Both the position numbers and the translations under genes were made by a program. This document shows positions 18,242 through 26,247 of a DNA stretch of 64,000 nucleotides, piece after piece (position 1 is the stretch's first letter; the number at the start of each line of letters is the position of its first letter). The stretch is taken from positions 1 through 64,000 of the forward strand of contig NZ_JBINJF010000019.1 of NCBI RefSeq assembly GCF_043951865.1, written 5' to 3'. A model generated the notes under the pieces. The model saw only the letters and a list, made by a program, of their open reading frames with translations, did no database searches and had not been told where the DNA came from. This DNA comes from JAMQKA01 sp043951865 (GTDB lineage Bacteria > Bacteroidota > Rhodothermia > Balneolales > Balneolaceae).

Positions 18242-19909
18242 ATGATGAATCAAGATCAACATATAGTTTCCGGGAGTCCTCCTGAAGGATATGAAGGTCC
18301 CAAACGCTCTCTTGTGCTGGCCGGCGGAGGGATGCGGGTCGCCTACCAGGCGGGGGTGATCCGGGCCTTGCTGGAAGAAGAGCTCTGTTTCCACCATGCG
18401 GACGGCACCTCCGGGGGGACCATGAATCTTGCGATGCTGTTCTCCGGTCTGTCACCGGAGGAGATGGGAGATCGCTGGCGGACGCTCGATGTCAAAAAGT
18501 TTGTCTCCATGCTGCCGTTTGATAAATACCTGCGCCTCCACAAGACGGAGGCGATGGGCGACGCGGATGGAATCAAAAACCATGTCTTTCCCCATCTCGG
18601 TATCGATCCGGAGCATATCCGCAAAGCGGGAGGAATGGAGGGAACGTTCAACGTGTGCAATTACACCCACAAGACCAACGAGGTGATTCCCCATACCCGG
18701 GTGGCCCAGGAGCTGCTGGTTGCCGGTATATCACTCCCGATCTTCATGCCGGCCGTGGAATACCGGGGAGAGGAATATATCGACTCGGTATGGATTAAGG
18801 ATGCCAACCTGATGGAGGCGGTTAAACGGGGCACGGAGGAGATCTGGCTGGTCTGGTGCATCGGCAATCACGGCATCTACAGGGACGGCATGTTTGACCA
18901 GTACGTTCATATGATTGAGATGAGCGCAAACGGCGCGCTGTTTGAGGAGTTTGACCGTATTAAGGAGCTGAACGAGCGGATTAAAAACGGAGATTCTCCA
19001 TACGGGCAGTCCCGGCCTGTAACACTGCATGTGATCAAGCCGGAGTACCCGCTGCCGCTGGATCCCGATTTTTTCTTTAACCGCATCGATGCCTCAACGC
19101 TTGTTAGCATGGGCTATGCTGACGCCTCCCGCTATCTCTCAAATTATGACCCCGCGGGCGTCCCACTCTCTCCCAACGCAACCCGCATGAAAGATCCGGC
19201 GCCCGGTATCGCCTTCCGGGAGACCATGGAAGGTGGATTCAGTCTCCATACCGGAGATCCTGAAGATGGTGCCCGGAAAGGAGCAGAACAGAACACCCGG
19301 TTGTCGCTGAGCGCCTCCATATATGTCCACGGCCTGCGTCATTTCATGGAGGAACCCAACCACAGCGCCACCATGGCCGGACATGTCAGTTTTGCCCCGT
19401 TCGACGATTACCTCCCGGCCAAAACAGGTGTGTTTAACCTGTTCGTGGAAAATGACGATACCGCTGAAAAGCCGAACACCAAATGGATGATTTATGAAAT
19501 GGAGTTCGAATATGAAGGCACATCCTACTACCTGGCGGGAAAAAAAGAGGTGCGTGACGATCCCGGATTCGACCTGTGGACCGATACCACGACCCTGAAC
19601 GTATACCTTCACGAAGGTACCGACAAAACCGGTCCCGTCGTCGGAGCCGGCGTGCTGAAACTCAGCAAGGGAGAACTGGTGAGCCTGCTTCGCTCAATGC
19701 ATGCCATCGACGCCCGTGACACCGCCGAGCGGTTCAACCTGGTGGCAAATTTCGGGGCATTCTTTTTGGGGGAACTGTGGGATTCATACAAGAGCCTGGC
19801 CACCGGCAAAGATGACGCGAACACAGGTAGCCCCTATATCCGACCGATAATCATAATATCGGTACTGGCGATCATTATATTTTTGATTTACTACCTGTTT
19901 TTCAGATAA
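18242..19909 (+). CDS. Patatin-like phospholipase with GMC-type C-terminal module and tail anchor
   Basis: A 555-residue lipid acyl hydrolase. The patatin domain covers about residues 22-330: oxyanion loop AGGGMRVAYQAG (27-38), nucleophile elbow GTSGG with Ser57, and a catalytic-Asp region EYIDSVW where D181 is followed by Ser rather than the usual Gly. Residues ~360-500 repeat the C-terminal module of the GMC oxidoreductase encoded at 12414 (VHGLRHFMEE, GVFNLFVE, DDPGFDLWTDTTTL). A single C-terminal helix (residues ~532-553, rich in Ile) anchors the protein in the membrane with the catalytic part presumably cytosolic. It is the last gene of the cluster. It probably releases or transfers acyl chains on the same lipid pool the oxidase uses. 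Confidence 0.87.
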   Translation: MMNQDQHIVSGSPPEGYEGPKRSLVLAGGGMRVAYQAGVIRALLEEELCFHHADGTSGGTMNLAMLFSGLSPEEMGDRWRTLDVKKFVSMLPFDKYLRLHKTEAMGDADGIKNHVFPHLGIDPEHIRKAGGMEGTFNVCNYTHKTNEVIPHTRVAQELLVAGISLPIFMPAVEYRGEEYIDSVWIKDANLMEAVKRGTEEIWLVWCIGNHGIYRDGMFDQYVHMIEMSANGALFEEFDRIKELNERIKNGDSPYGQSRPVTLHVIKPEYPLPLDPDFFFNRIDASTLVSMGYADASRYLSNYDPAGVPLSPNATRMKDPAPGIAFRETMEGGFSLHTGDPEDGARKGAEQNTRLSLSASIYVHGLRHFMEEPNHSATMAGHVSFAPFDDYLPAKTGVFNLFVENDDTAEKPNTKWMIYEMEFEYEGTSYYLAGKKEVRDDPGFDLWTDTTTLNVYLHEGTDKTGPVVGAGVLKLSKGELVSLLRSMHAIDARDTAERFNLVANFGAFFLGELWDSYKSLATGKDDANTGSPYIRPIIIISVLAIIIFLIYYLFFR

Positions 19910-20094
19910 CCCAAACCTGAGACCGTTGCCCGTATAATTATTGATTACCAGGACAGCAGTTATTCGCCCGAACCGCATGTTGGTTTTCAGTTTTGTGCCT
20001 GACATATTGATTGTTCTTTTATTATCGTCAACAGATTTTTCCAAACATAAACGTAGCCTGATTTCAGTAATTTTCACACAAACAGAAATAAACT

Positions 20095-21078
20095 ATGGCG
20101 CTGCAGATTAAAAGAGACTGGCAAATGCCGGATGCGGAATATTTTAAAACGGTCAGTGAAAAAAGCGGGATTTGTGTCCACCACACGGTGGGCGGTACCG
20201 CCCGTTCTACCTTCAACTGGTGGAACCAGGATTCCCACATGGTGGGGACCGCCTTCATTATCGACCGGGATGGCGCGGTCTACAACGTGTTTGATCCCGA
20301 ATGCTGGGCGTGGCAGTTCGGCCTGCCGTGGGATTACGAAGAAAAGATCGCGTTTGAAAAACGGTTCATCGGTATTGAGCTCGCCAGCGAAGGCGGACTA
20401 CTGGAGGAGGATGGAAAATTTTACTGTTTTGACCGCATCTCTCCCCGAACTGAAAAGCCGGAAGATGAGGTCTTCGACGCGGGATCCGACTACCGCGGCT
20501 ACCGCTATTTCGACCGTTACGAGCCCGAGCAAGTCGACTCACTCGTTGAGCTGATTAATCACCTGTGCGATGAATATGATATCCCGCGCCGGGTGCAGGC
20601 CGAACCCACCCGGTATTACGGGAAACAGCTGAAAAACTTTGAAGGAATCATCGGCCACACAATGGTGCGCAGGGATAAATCTGATCCCGCCCCGGATCCC
20701 GAGCTCTGGGAGCGGCTTATCGACGGTTGTAACCTGGAGGTGGTCGGTTCGGAATCGGAGCAGGATCCGGATGAACCCGATTCCGAACGCCCGGAAGAAG
20801 AGGCCCTGTCCAAACAGGAAATTGAAGACCTGTTCCAGCACAATATAAGGGCACTCAACGAAATGGACGTGTCGGCCGGCAGCATGGTAAAAGGACTGAT
20901 CATGGAACTGGAGCGGGGAGAGCGCGATACCTACATAAAACTCCGGGATCCCGAACCGGGAGGCCACACCATTCACTACGATTTCCTGGAGGGAGACAAC
21001 GACCTTGTTCATCGAATAGGCAAGGCTCTTGGATTCAAAAAAATCACAAACGACACGCTGGAGGTACGCCATGGATAG
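20095..21078 (+). CDS. N-acetylmuramoyl-L-alanine amidase (Amidase_2/PGRP fold)
   Basis: A 327-residue peptidoglycan amidase that cuts the bond between muramic acid and the stem peptide. The zinc site is visible: His29/His30 in CVHHTVGGT, His188 in IIGHTMVRRDKSDPAPD and probably D197. FIIDRDGAVYNVFDP is the usual central strand. A Glu/Pro-rich linker (about 225-245) leads to an acidic C-terminal region of unknown role. No signal peptide is present, as in phage endolysins that need a separate export or release step. Its last bases overlap the start of the next gene by 8, and that gene encodes a membrane coiled-coil protein, so the pair looks like a lysis or envelope-remodelling cassette. No phage structural genes are near. 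Confidence 0.86.
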   Translation: MALQIKRDWQMPDAEYFKTVSEKSGICVHHTVGGTARSTFNWWNQDSHMVGTAFIIDRDGAVYNVFDPECWAWQFGLPWDYEEKIAFEKRFIGIELASEGGLLEEDGKFYCFDRISPRTEKPEDEVFDAGSDYRGYRYFDRYEPEQVDSLVELINHLCDEYDIPRRVQAEPTRYYGKQLKNFEGIIGHTMVRRDKSDPAPDPELWERLIDGCNLEVVGSESEQDPDEPDSERPEEEALSKQEIEDLFQHNIRALNEMDVSAGSMVKGLIMELERGERDTYIKLRDPEPGGHTIHYDFLEGDNDLVHRIGKALGFKKITNDTLEVRHG

Positions 21079-21820
21079 CTTAAAGACGGGACTCATCATT
21101 GTAAGTGTCATTGCCGGTCTGCTGGCGATCGGGATGTCCTACTTCCTCGGCAGGGAAATCAACCGGGAAGAGATTCAGCGCGCCCGGATGGAGATGCAGC
21201 AACTGCGGGCCTCACGCGACTCAATCCAGGCGATCGTGTCGCTCAAGGACTCCCTGCAGTCACTGCTGAGCAGCCAGGTCAGGCAGCTGCAGTCGGAGAC
21301 CAACAGGCTGCGAAATGAAGTACAGGAGCTGGAGGAGCAGCGCAGGGAGGACCAGCTTACGGTGCGTTCAATCCGGAAAAAAGAGGACCTGCAGGATCGC
21401 CTTGAGAAAACGTTCCCGGAGATGGCCAACTCCGACTGGGGCGTTACGGAGGTCTATAACGAAGAGGCGGGCGTCGGCGTGGAGTACCTCCTGGTCCCAC
21501 TCTGGTTTAGTGAGACGTTTATTATTGACCATCAAAATTCCGAATCCTACAAGCAACAGCGGGACAAGCTGTTTGCCGTGGACTCCCTCCACCAGCAGGT
21601 GAGTGTGCTCAAGGACAGCCTGTTCACCCTGGAACGCGAAAAAGCCCAGGCCTATGAGACGGGATACAACGATGCCTACGTCAAGTATGAGGATCTCAAC
21701 GAAAAATATATTGACCTGCTTGAACGGCCCCCTTCGGTTGAGCTGGGATTCCCCAAATGGGGTGTAATCGGCGCCAGTGTGGGGGCAGGTGTACTGATCG
21801 GAACCCAAATTAAAAAGTAA
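21071..21820 (+). CDS. Membrane-anchored coiled-coil protein, spanin/Rz-like in layout
   Basis: A 249-residue protein starting at ATG 21071, which has GGAGG 6 bases upstream and overlaps the amidase stop. One N-terminal helix (about residues 6-26) is followed by a long heptad-like coiled coil (residues 30-120: MEMQQLRASRDS, SETNRLRNEVQELEEQR). A globular part (WGVTEVYNEEAGVGVEYLLVPLWFSETF) follows, then a second coil and a small Gly/Ala-rich hydrophobic C-terminus (GVIGASVGAGVLIGTQI). The order amidase then membrane coiled-coil is that of phage endolysin and inner-membrane spanin, but this protein is much longer than usual Rz proteins. It might instead be a structural envelope protein. Function not assigned. 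Confidence 0.7.
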   Translation: MDSLKTGLIIVSVIAGLLAIGMSYFLGREINREEIQRARMEMQQLRASRDSIQAIVSLKDSLQSLLSSQVRQLQSETNRLRNEVQELEEQRREDQLTVRSIRKKEDLQDRLEKTFPEMANSDWGVTEVYNEEAGVGVEYLLVPLWFSETFIIDHQNSESYKQQRDKLFAVDSLHQQVSVLKDSLFTLEREKAQAYETGYNDAYVKYEDLNEKYIDLLERPPSVELGFPKWGVIGASVGAGVLIGTQIKK

Positions 21821-21980
21821 TACACCGGCAACGAGCGGTCTCTTTGCTTTCACTCACCGCGATCCCCTCGTGGAATCCATTCGGGATGAACTCGTCTGCC
21901 ACTTGCCGCTTGTTGCTGAGTTTGTTACCATCGAAAGCAGATGATATGATGTTGCCATGCACTACAATATTAAGGAAAAG

Positions 21981-22062
21981 GGGGCTTTGAAAAACCCGGA
22001 GTTTTGTTCACGACCAAAGCCTGAGCGGAATTGAGCAAAACTACGGTTTTGCAAAGCCTTCG
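21981..22062 (+). repeat. TIR repeat, short form (82 bp)
   Basis: Left arm GGCTTTGAAAAACCCGGAGT and right arm, read as reverse complement, GGCTTTGCAAAACCGTAGTT match over ~27 bases, so the element is an inverted repeat with a short centre. It sits just upstream of the Gfo/Idh/MocA gene. The longer version of the same element directly follows that gene at 23324, so the gene is bracketed by two copies. Confidence 0.8.
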
Positions 22063-22086
22063 AAAAGTAAAGTACAGGAGACTTAC

Positions 22087-23322
22087 ATGTTGAAGATCGG
22101 ATTCGCGGGATCAGGATTTATTGCACATTTTTTAGCAGAATCGATGCGGTATGTTCGGGGTGTTGAACTTGCGGGTGTTCTCAACCGCAGCGGTGCCGGA
22201 GAACTGGCCTCGTTTGCCCGGGAACAGCAACTCGGGGCCTGCACAGTCTGCGATTCTGTCAAAGAACTCTGCAGGACCAGTGACGTCATCGCTATCTTTG
22301 CTCCCAACTTTGCACGGGTTGGCATCGTGGAGGAGATCGCCGATGCTGTCAAAAGCGGGATCGACCTGACGGGCGTGATCGCCGAAAAACCGCTGGGCCG
22401 CACGGTGGAGGAATCGCGCCGACAGGTTGAGCTGGCCGATGAGTGTAACCTGCTTACCGCTTATTTTGAGAACCAGGTCTTTATGCCCGCCATTACAAAA
22501 GCCATGGCCCAGCTCGAGCCTCAACAAAAGGCGATGGGTCCTCTCACCCTGGCCCGTGCCGGCGAAGAACACGCGGGACCGCACAGCAGCTGGTTCTGGG
22601 ATCCCCGCAAGCAGGGAGGCGGCGTACTCTCAGACATGGGCTGCCACAGTATCGCCGTGGCCTGGTATGTGCTCACCCCGATCGGCAAGCCGCTGGATTT
22701 CCTGGAACCCGTAGCGGTATCGGCCGATACCTCGCTGCTGAAATGGGGGCAGCCCAAATATCGAACACAGCTCAGGGAGCGTTTTGGAGTGGACTACGAG
22801 GAGACCCCGGCCGAAGATTTTGCCACCGGCATCATCACGTTCCAAAACCCGGAGACCAAGCAGCGCGTCAAAGCCCAGTTTACGGTCTCCTGGATGTACG
22901 ACAAACAGGGACTCCGCCTTAATTTGGATGCGCTCGGACCAGGTTATGCCATGGAGATGAATTCGCTGGACTCCCCTTCCGAAATCTTCATCGGGGACGA
23001 GGCGGCGGATGCAATTGCGGATGCCGAGCTGGCCCTGGAAAAGTCGACCGCCTCCCGCGGACTGCTCACGGTACAGCCCAATGAAGCCGACCTGTATGGC
23101 TATGTGGATGAACTGATTGATATGAGGGATCGCTTCAACCAGGGACGCGATGCAACGCTGGACTGGCATTACGGGCTCGAGGTCACTCGCCTTGTCCAGG
23201 CGGCTTACCTGGCGGCCGAACGCGGCGAGACACTTGATTTGACGGATTCCAAAATACAGGAGGAGCTGGAGAGCTATCAATCGCTTATAGCACAGGGCAA
23301 GGGGGCGGAAATTTTGTATTAG
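22087..23322 (+). CDS. Gfo/Idh/MocA family NAD(P)-dependent oxidoreductase
   Basis: A 411-residue cytosolic dehydrogenase. The Rossmann motif GFAGSGFIAH lies at residues 4-13 and the family motif EKPLGRTVEESR, whose Lys is catalytic, at about residue 100. The C-terminal domain has the usual GGGVLSDMGCHSIAV block with the sugar-binding Asp and His. Substrates in this family are sugars, inositols or glycoside derivatives that are oxidised with NAD(P). No transporter or sugar operon adjoins it, so the substrate is open. CAGGAG about 8 bases upstream fixes ATG 22087. It is bounded on both sides by TIR repeats, the downstream one beginning right after the stop codon. Confidence 0.9.
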   Translation: MLKIGFAGSGFIAHFLAESMRYVRGVELAGVLNRSGAGELASFAREQQLGACTVCDSVKELCRTSDVIAIFAPNFARVGIVEEIADAVKSGIDLTGVIAEKPLGRTVEESRRQVELADECNLLTAYFENQVFMPAITKAMAQLEPQQKAMGPLTLARAGEEHAGPHSSWFWDPRKQGGGVLSDMGCHSIAVAWYVLTPIGKPLDFLEPVAVSADTSLLKWGQPKYRTQLRERFGVDYEETPAEDFATGIITFQNPETKQRVKAQFTVSWMYDKQGLRLNLDALGPGYAMEMNSLDSPSEIFIGDEAADAIADAELALEKSTASRGLLTVQPNEADLYGYVDELIDMRDRFNQGRDATLDWHYGLEVTRLVQAAYLAAERGETLDLTDSKIQEELESYQSLIAQGKGAEILY

Positions 23323-23714
23323 CGGGCTTTGAAAAATCAGGGGTTTTGGTCAAGGTCAACGCTTGAGTGAATTTGAACCCGGAGCTTACAAGCTATAAGC
23401 GATGATTTCAAATTCGCGAAACTACCGAGATTAGCCAAAACAACGGTTTTGCAAAGGTCTCTATTAGTCTATTCTTACTCACCGGGAACGGTTGCCGCCG
23501 TTGAAAACCCCGTTTTTATTTAAGTGGTTTAACGGGATGGGGACATTCATTTTCTGTTGACTGACATAATTTAGCCAATAACCAATTCCTAATAACCGAT
23601 AACTGCTTTTTGACAGTGATTTTGGTCGTTGTTGTTTATACAAAACGAACACCTCGTCCACGGGAAAAAGCTGCCATTTTTTTGAAAAATTCTGCCATAT
23701 GCGGGACACTTGGG
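23323..23714. other. Convergent intergenic region with the long TIR repeat
   Basis: Contains the 139-bp TIR element (23324-23462) and then an AT-rich stretch with AACCAATTCC/AACCGATAAC-like tandem words (about 23570-23605) of the type also seen at 80-115, 27615-27650 and 38040-38065. No gene is seen. Confidence 0.55.
23324..23462 (+). repeat. TIR repeat, long form, copy 1
   Basis: 139 bases beginning one base after the stop of the preceding gene. Ends are imperfect inverted repeats: left GGGCTTTGAAAAATCAGGGG, right as complement GAGACCTTTGCAAAACCG, both continuing into TGTTTTGGY-TAA/TTTTGGTCAA. The centre carries GAGCTTACAAGCTATAAGC between AAATTCG-type half sites. The whole element is present in the opposite orientation at 43252-43390 with high identity. 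It may act as a 3'-UTR structure or be a MITE. Confidence 0.85.
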
Positions 23715-25196
23715 CTATGCCTGGCCATTGATGGGAATCTCAAACAAAAAGTGGGCGCCGTTGCGGTTCTCGATCTGCATGCGGGCGCGCAGCTGACTCT
23801 TGAAGGTTTCCACCAGCATCAGACCGAGTGAAGATTCCATTTTCTCGCGAAAATCCGCGGGCAGTCCGTCGCCATTATCAGCAATCGACAGCCGGTAGAC
23901 GTCCTCCCCTTTCTTAAGCTTCACTTCCAGCACGCCCTGCTCTCCGGTAAATGCATGTTTAAATGAATTTACCACAAGCTCATTGACAAGCAGTCCGCAG
24001 GGAATCGCCCGGTCGATATCCAGGTGAACCTCGTCAATGTCGAACCGGAGCTCAACGTCAGAATTAGGTCCGACAAACATGGATCTCAGGCTTTCGACCA
24101 GTTCCTCGATATACGTTTGCATCCCGATATCTGTTACCGTGCTGGTGCGGTACAGCTTGTCGTGCACCAGCGCCATCGACTGGATCCTCGACTGGCTGTC
24201 GCGCAACACTTGTTGAGTCTCCTCATTCTTTGAACTGTCCATTTGCAACTCTATCAGCCCGGAGATAATTGCCAGGTTGTTCTTCACCCGGTGGTGAATC
24301 TCCTTGAGCAGCAGTTCCTTCTCCTCCAGCGACTGCTGAATTTCGCGCGTCTTGCTTTTGACGCGCGACCTCAATGACACAATCCACCCCACTCCCAGTA
24401 CTGTAACAACCAGTCCGATAATACCCAATGTAAAAAGCGTATATTGTGTAAGGCCTACGGTCTCCAAATCCCCGGGGTCCCGCAAGAAGATGTTGTAGCC
24501 CTCCCCTTCCACCTTGCCGGGATTATACAGGCTCACGATTCCCGCCACCCGCACCCGGTCGCCACTGGCCAGCGATTCGGTATCAAATTGAGAATAGAGG
24601 CTGTGAAAATTGGATACGTAGAGCTGTACGGAACGTGCTACACTGTCGGACGGGGTTACCACCAGGTATTTCCCGTTGTATTGTGATCCCTTTCCCGTAA
24701 CCGTAGCGGTACCTCCCACCAGCATTCCCTCGTAGGTCTCCAAATTTCTCAGGGCCCTGCTCATTGGAACAGGCCCCGGTAACGGGGATTGAGGCTCAAA
24801 GACCTCATATTCCAGCACCTTTACTTCAGTCATCCCGAAATACTGTTGCACCACCCCTGTTACGACCAGGCTGTCTCCCCGGGCGATCGGCTGGTCAAAC
24901 GACCGGGCAAACAGGGAGAGTCCCGTTGAATCGTCCTGAATAAAGATCTGCAAATACACCTCATGCAGCAGACCGGTTTCGATACTGGCTAGACCGGATA
25001 CCGTGACCGTATCTCCCAGCATATCAGGCGTTCCATCTCCATCGCGGTCAGCTTTGACCTGGTGCAACGGCGTGAACTGGTCTCCAAGAGCCGATTGGGC
25101 TGACGCAGACCCCGTACACCAGATTCCCACGAACAGGACGGTCAGTATTGCAAAACCGATATTTCGGCTAGAACTGTGATAATTCCTTGTTTTCAT
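23715..25196 (-). CDS. Sensor histidine kinase with periplasmic OB-like domain (HisKA_2)
   Basis: A 493-residue kinase. A signal peptide (residues 1-34, ends SASAQSA) leads a periplasmic region in which two beta-rich units, about 58-135 and 160-240, share the pattern GDTVTVSGLAS / SGDRVRVAGIVS and look like tandem OB folds. One helix (252-275) crosses the membrane, then a short coil, then the HisKA_2 dimerisation block with EIHHRVKNNL (His301/302), N-box NELVVNSFKHAF and G-box DNGDGLP of the ATPase. OB-type sensors on a HisKA_2 kinase suggest it binds a small ligand or oligosaccharide outside the membrane; that is inference. The NarL-type regulator gene lies divergently 1.05 kb away and is a possible partner. 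Confidence 0.9.
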   Translation of the reverse strand: MKTRNYHSSSRNIGFAILTVLFVGIWCTGSASAQSALGDQFTPLHQVKADRDGDGTPDMLGDTVTVSGLASIETGLLHEVYLQIFIQDDSTGLSLFARSFDQPIARGDSLVVTGVVQQYFGMTEVKVLEYEVFEPQSPLPGPVPMSRALRNLETYEGMLVGGTATVTGKGSQYNGKYLVVTPSDSVARSVQLYVSNFHSLYSQFDTESLASGDRVRVAGIVSLYNPGKVEGEGYNIFLRDPGDLETVGLTQYTLFTLGIIGLVVTVLGVGWIVSLRSRVKSKTREIQQSLEEKELLLKEIHHRVKNNLAIISGLIELQMDSSKNEETQQVLRDSQSRIQSMALVHDKLYRTSTVTDIGMQTYIEELVESLRSMFVGPNSDVELRFDIDEVHLDIDRAIPCGLLVNELVVNSFKHAFTGEQGVLEVKLKKGEDVYRLSIADNGDGLPADFREKMESSLGLMLVETFKSQLRARMQIENRNGAHFLFEIPINGQA

Positions 25197-25249
25197 GCTT
25201 AACGTCTGCTGGGGTTAATAGGTTGCCAAATTGCACCGGCTTGGGTTAA

Positions 25250-25333
25250 GGAATTGCAAACAGGGCTGTTCATTTGATGAATTAACCGGATTATTTGTCC
25301 CCGGACAACACTCCTGGTTTTTCAAAGCCCTCG
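25250..25333. repeat. Degraded TIR repeat, short form
   Basis: The right end TTTTTCAAAGCCCTCGAA matches the family end as at 43381. The left end GGAATTGCAAACAGGGC is a weak inverted counterpart. The centre is unlike the other copies, so this may be an old short-form copy. Confidence 0.45.
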
Positions 25334-25349
25334 AATTCAAGCTTAAACT

Positions 25350-25371
25350 GTTGATATTATTTCATATCAAC
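25350..25371. promoter_or_regulatory. Perfect inverted repeat, possible operator
   Basis: GTTGATAT (25350-25357) and ATATCAAC (25364-25371) are perfectly complementary across a 6-base gap. The site lies 154 bases upstream of the histidine kinase start on the minus strand. A dimeric regulator could bind here. The spacing (TTGAT-N10-ATCAA) does not fit FNR. Not linked to a known regulator. Confidence 0.4.
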
Positions 25372-26247
25372 ATTACCTGTAGCTCAAATTTCAGTACTGT
25401 TGCGAACGGCTGTGAAATTTGGCTGCACACTTCATCAAACGGGGACATGATGGGCTTATGAAAAAACCAGTTGCCCGTGGCATATTTCAACAGCCACTGC
25501 AAATGTACCATCTTTTCTATCCCGGCGGAGTTTGTTTAATACCGATGAGATAGGAGGCTGCCGTATCCGGGCCCGGATTATTCACAAAATCCGACTACAA
25601 ATCCTGGTAATCTACTGCAAACAGGCTTAATTAATGGTCTTACATAAAATTTTATTAAGTTTAAAGAGGACGTTTTGCAACGTCCCTGTTTCTGTACCGT
25701 TTTCATTGCGAGCATGTAAAGAATCTCCAATCAGGATCTTGCGGCTGGAGAGATCGTCATTCCATCGTAGTGACAGCAGATTTTGCAAACGTCAGCTAAA
25801 AATACTAAATACAATCAGTTAACGATTAAATTTCCCATCACAAAAAGTAGGTTAATCCCGAAAGAATTAAAAACCCTTTTCTGAAATCCCATTAACCAGA
25901 AAAGAAAATAGGCTTTTCTACCTACGCCGAAAAAATAGGTGTTTTACGTGTTTCAATTGTGTTGCTATTTGAAGAATATAGCGGTGCATTTAATTTATTG
26001 TTAAACTTTTTGTCAGCTACGGTAGAAAGGCTTTCGTTGTCATCTTTTCACCTCAGTTGTGGTACAACGCATCATTCTTATCAAGATGAAAAAGGGTTGA
26101 CCTGCACCCCGTTGCGCGTTACTTGACGACCGACTTCACCAGGGTTTACTCCTGGAGGGCGTGATATGCTACTCATCGTTGTGAAAAGTTGTACTGGCGT
26201 CAGATTTAGAATCATAATTTTTGGACAGCTTGGTTGAATATTCCAAT

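Larger units (their letters stand above)
25197..26247. other. 1.05-kb divergent intergenic region between kinase and regulator
   Basis: No gene is supported. It holds a degraded TIR-like repeat (25250-25333), a perfect 8-bp inverted repeat (25350-25371), further TTTTGCAA motifs near 25675 and 25783, and an AT-rich part (25800-26060). The length suggests regulatory content for both flanking genes. Confidence 0.5.

Noticed and set aside
20095..23322. Prophage or prophage remnant
   Set aside because: Only the amidase and the coiled-coil membrane gene are phage-like; no integrase, terminase, capsid, tail or att site was found on either side.
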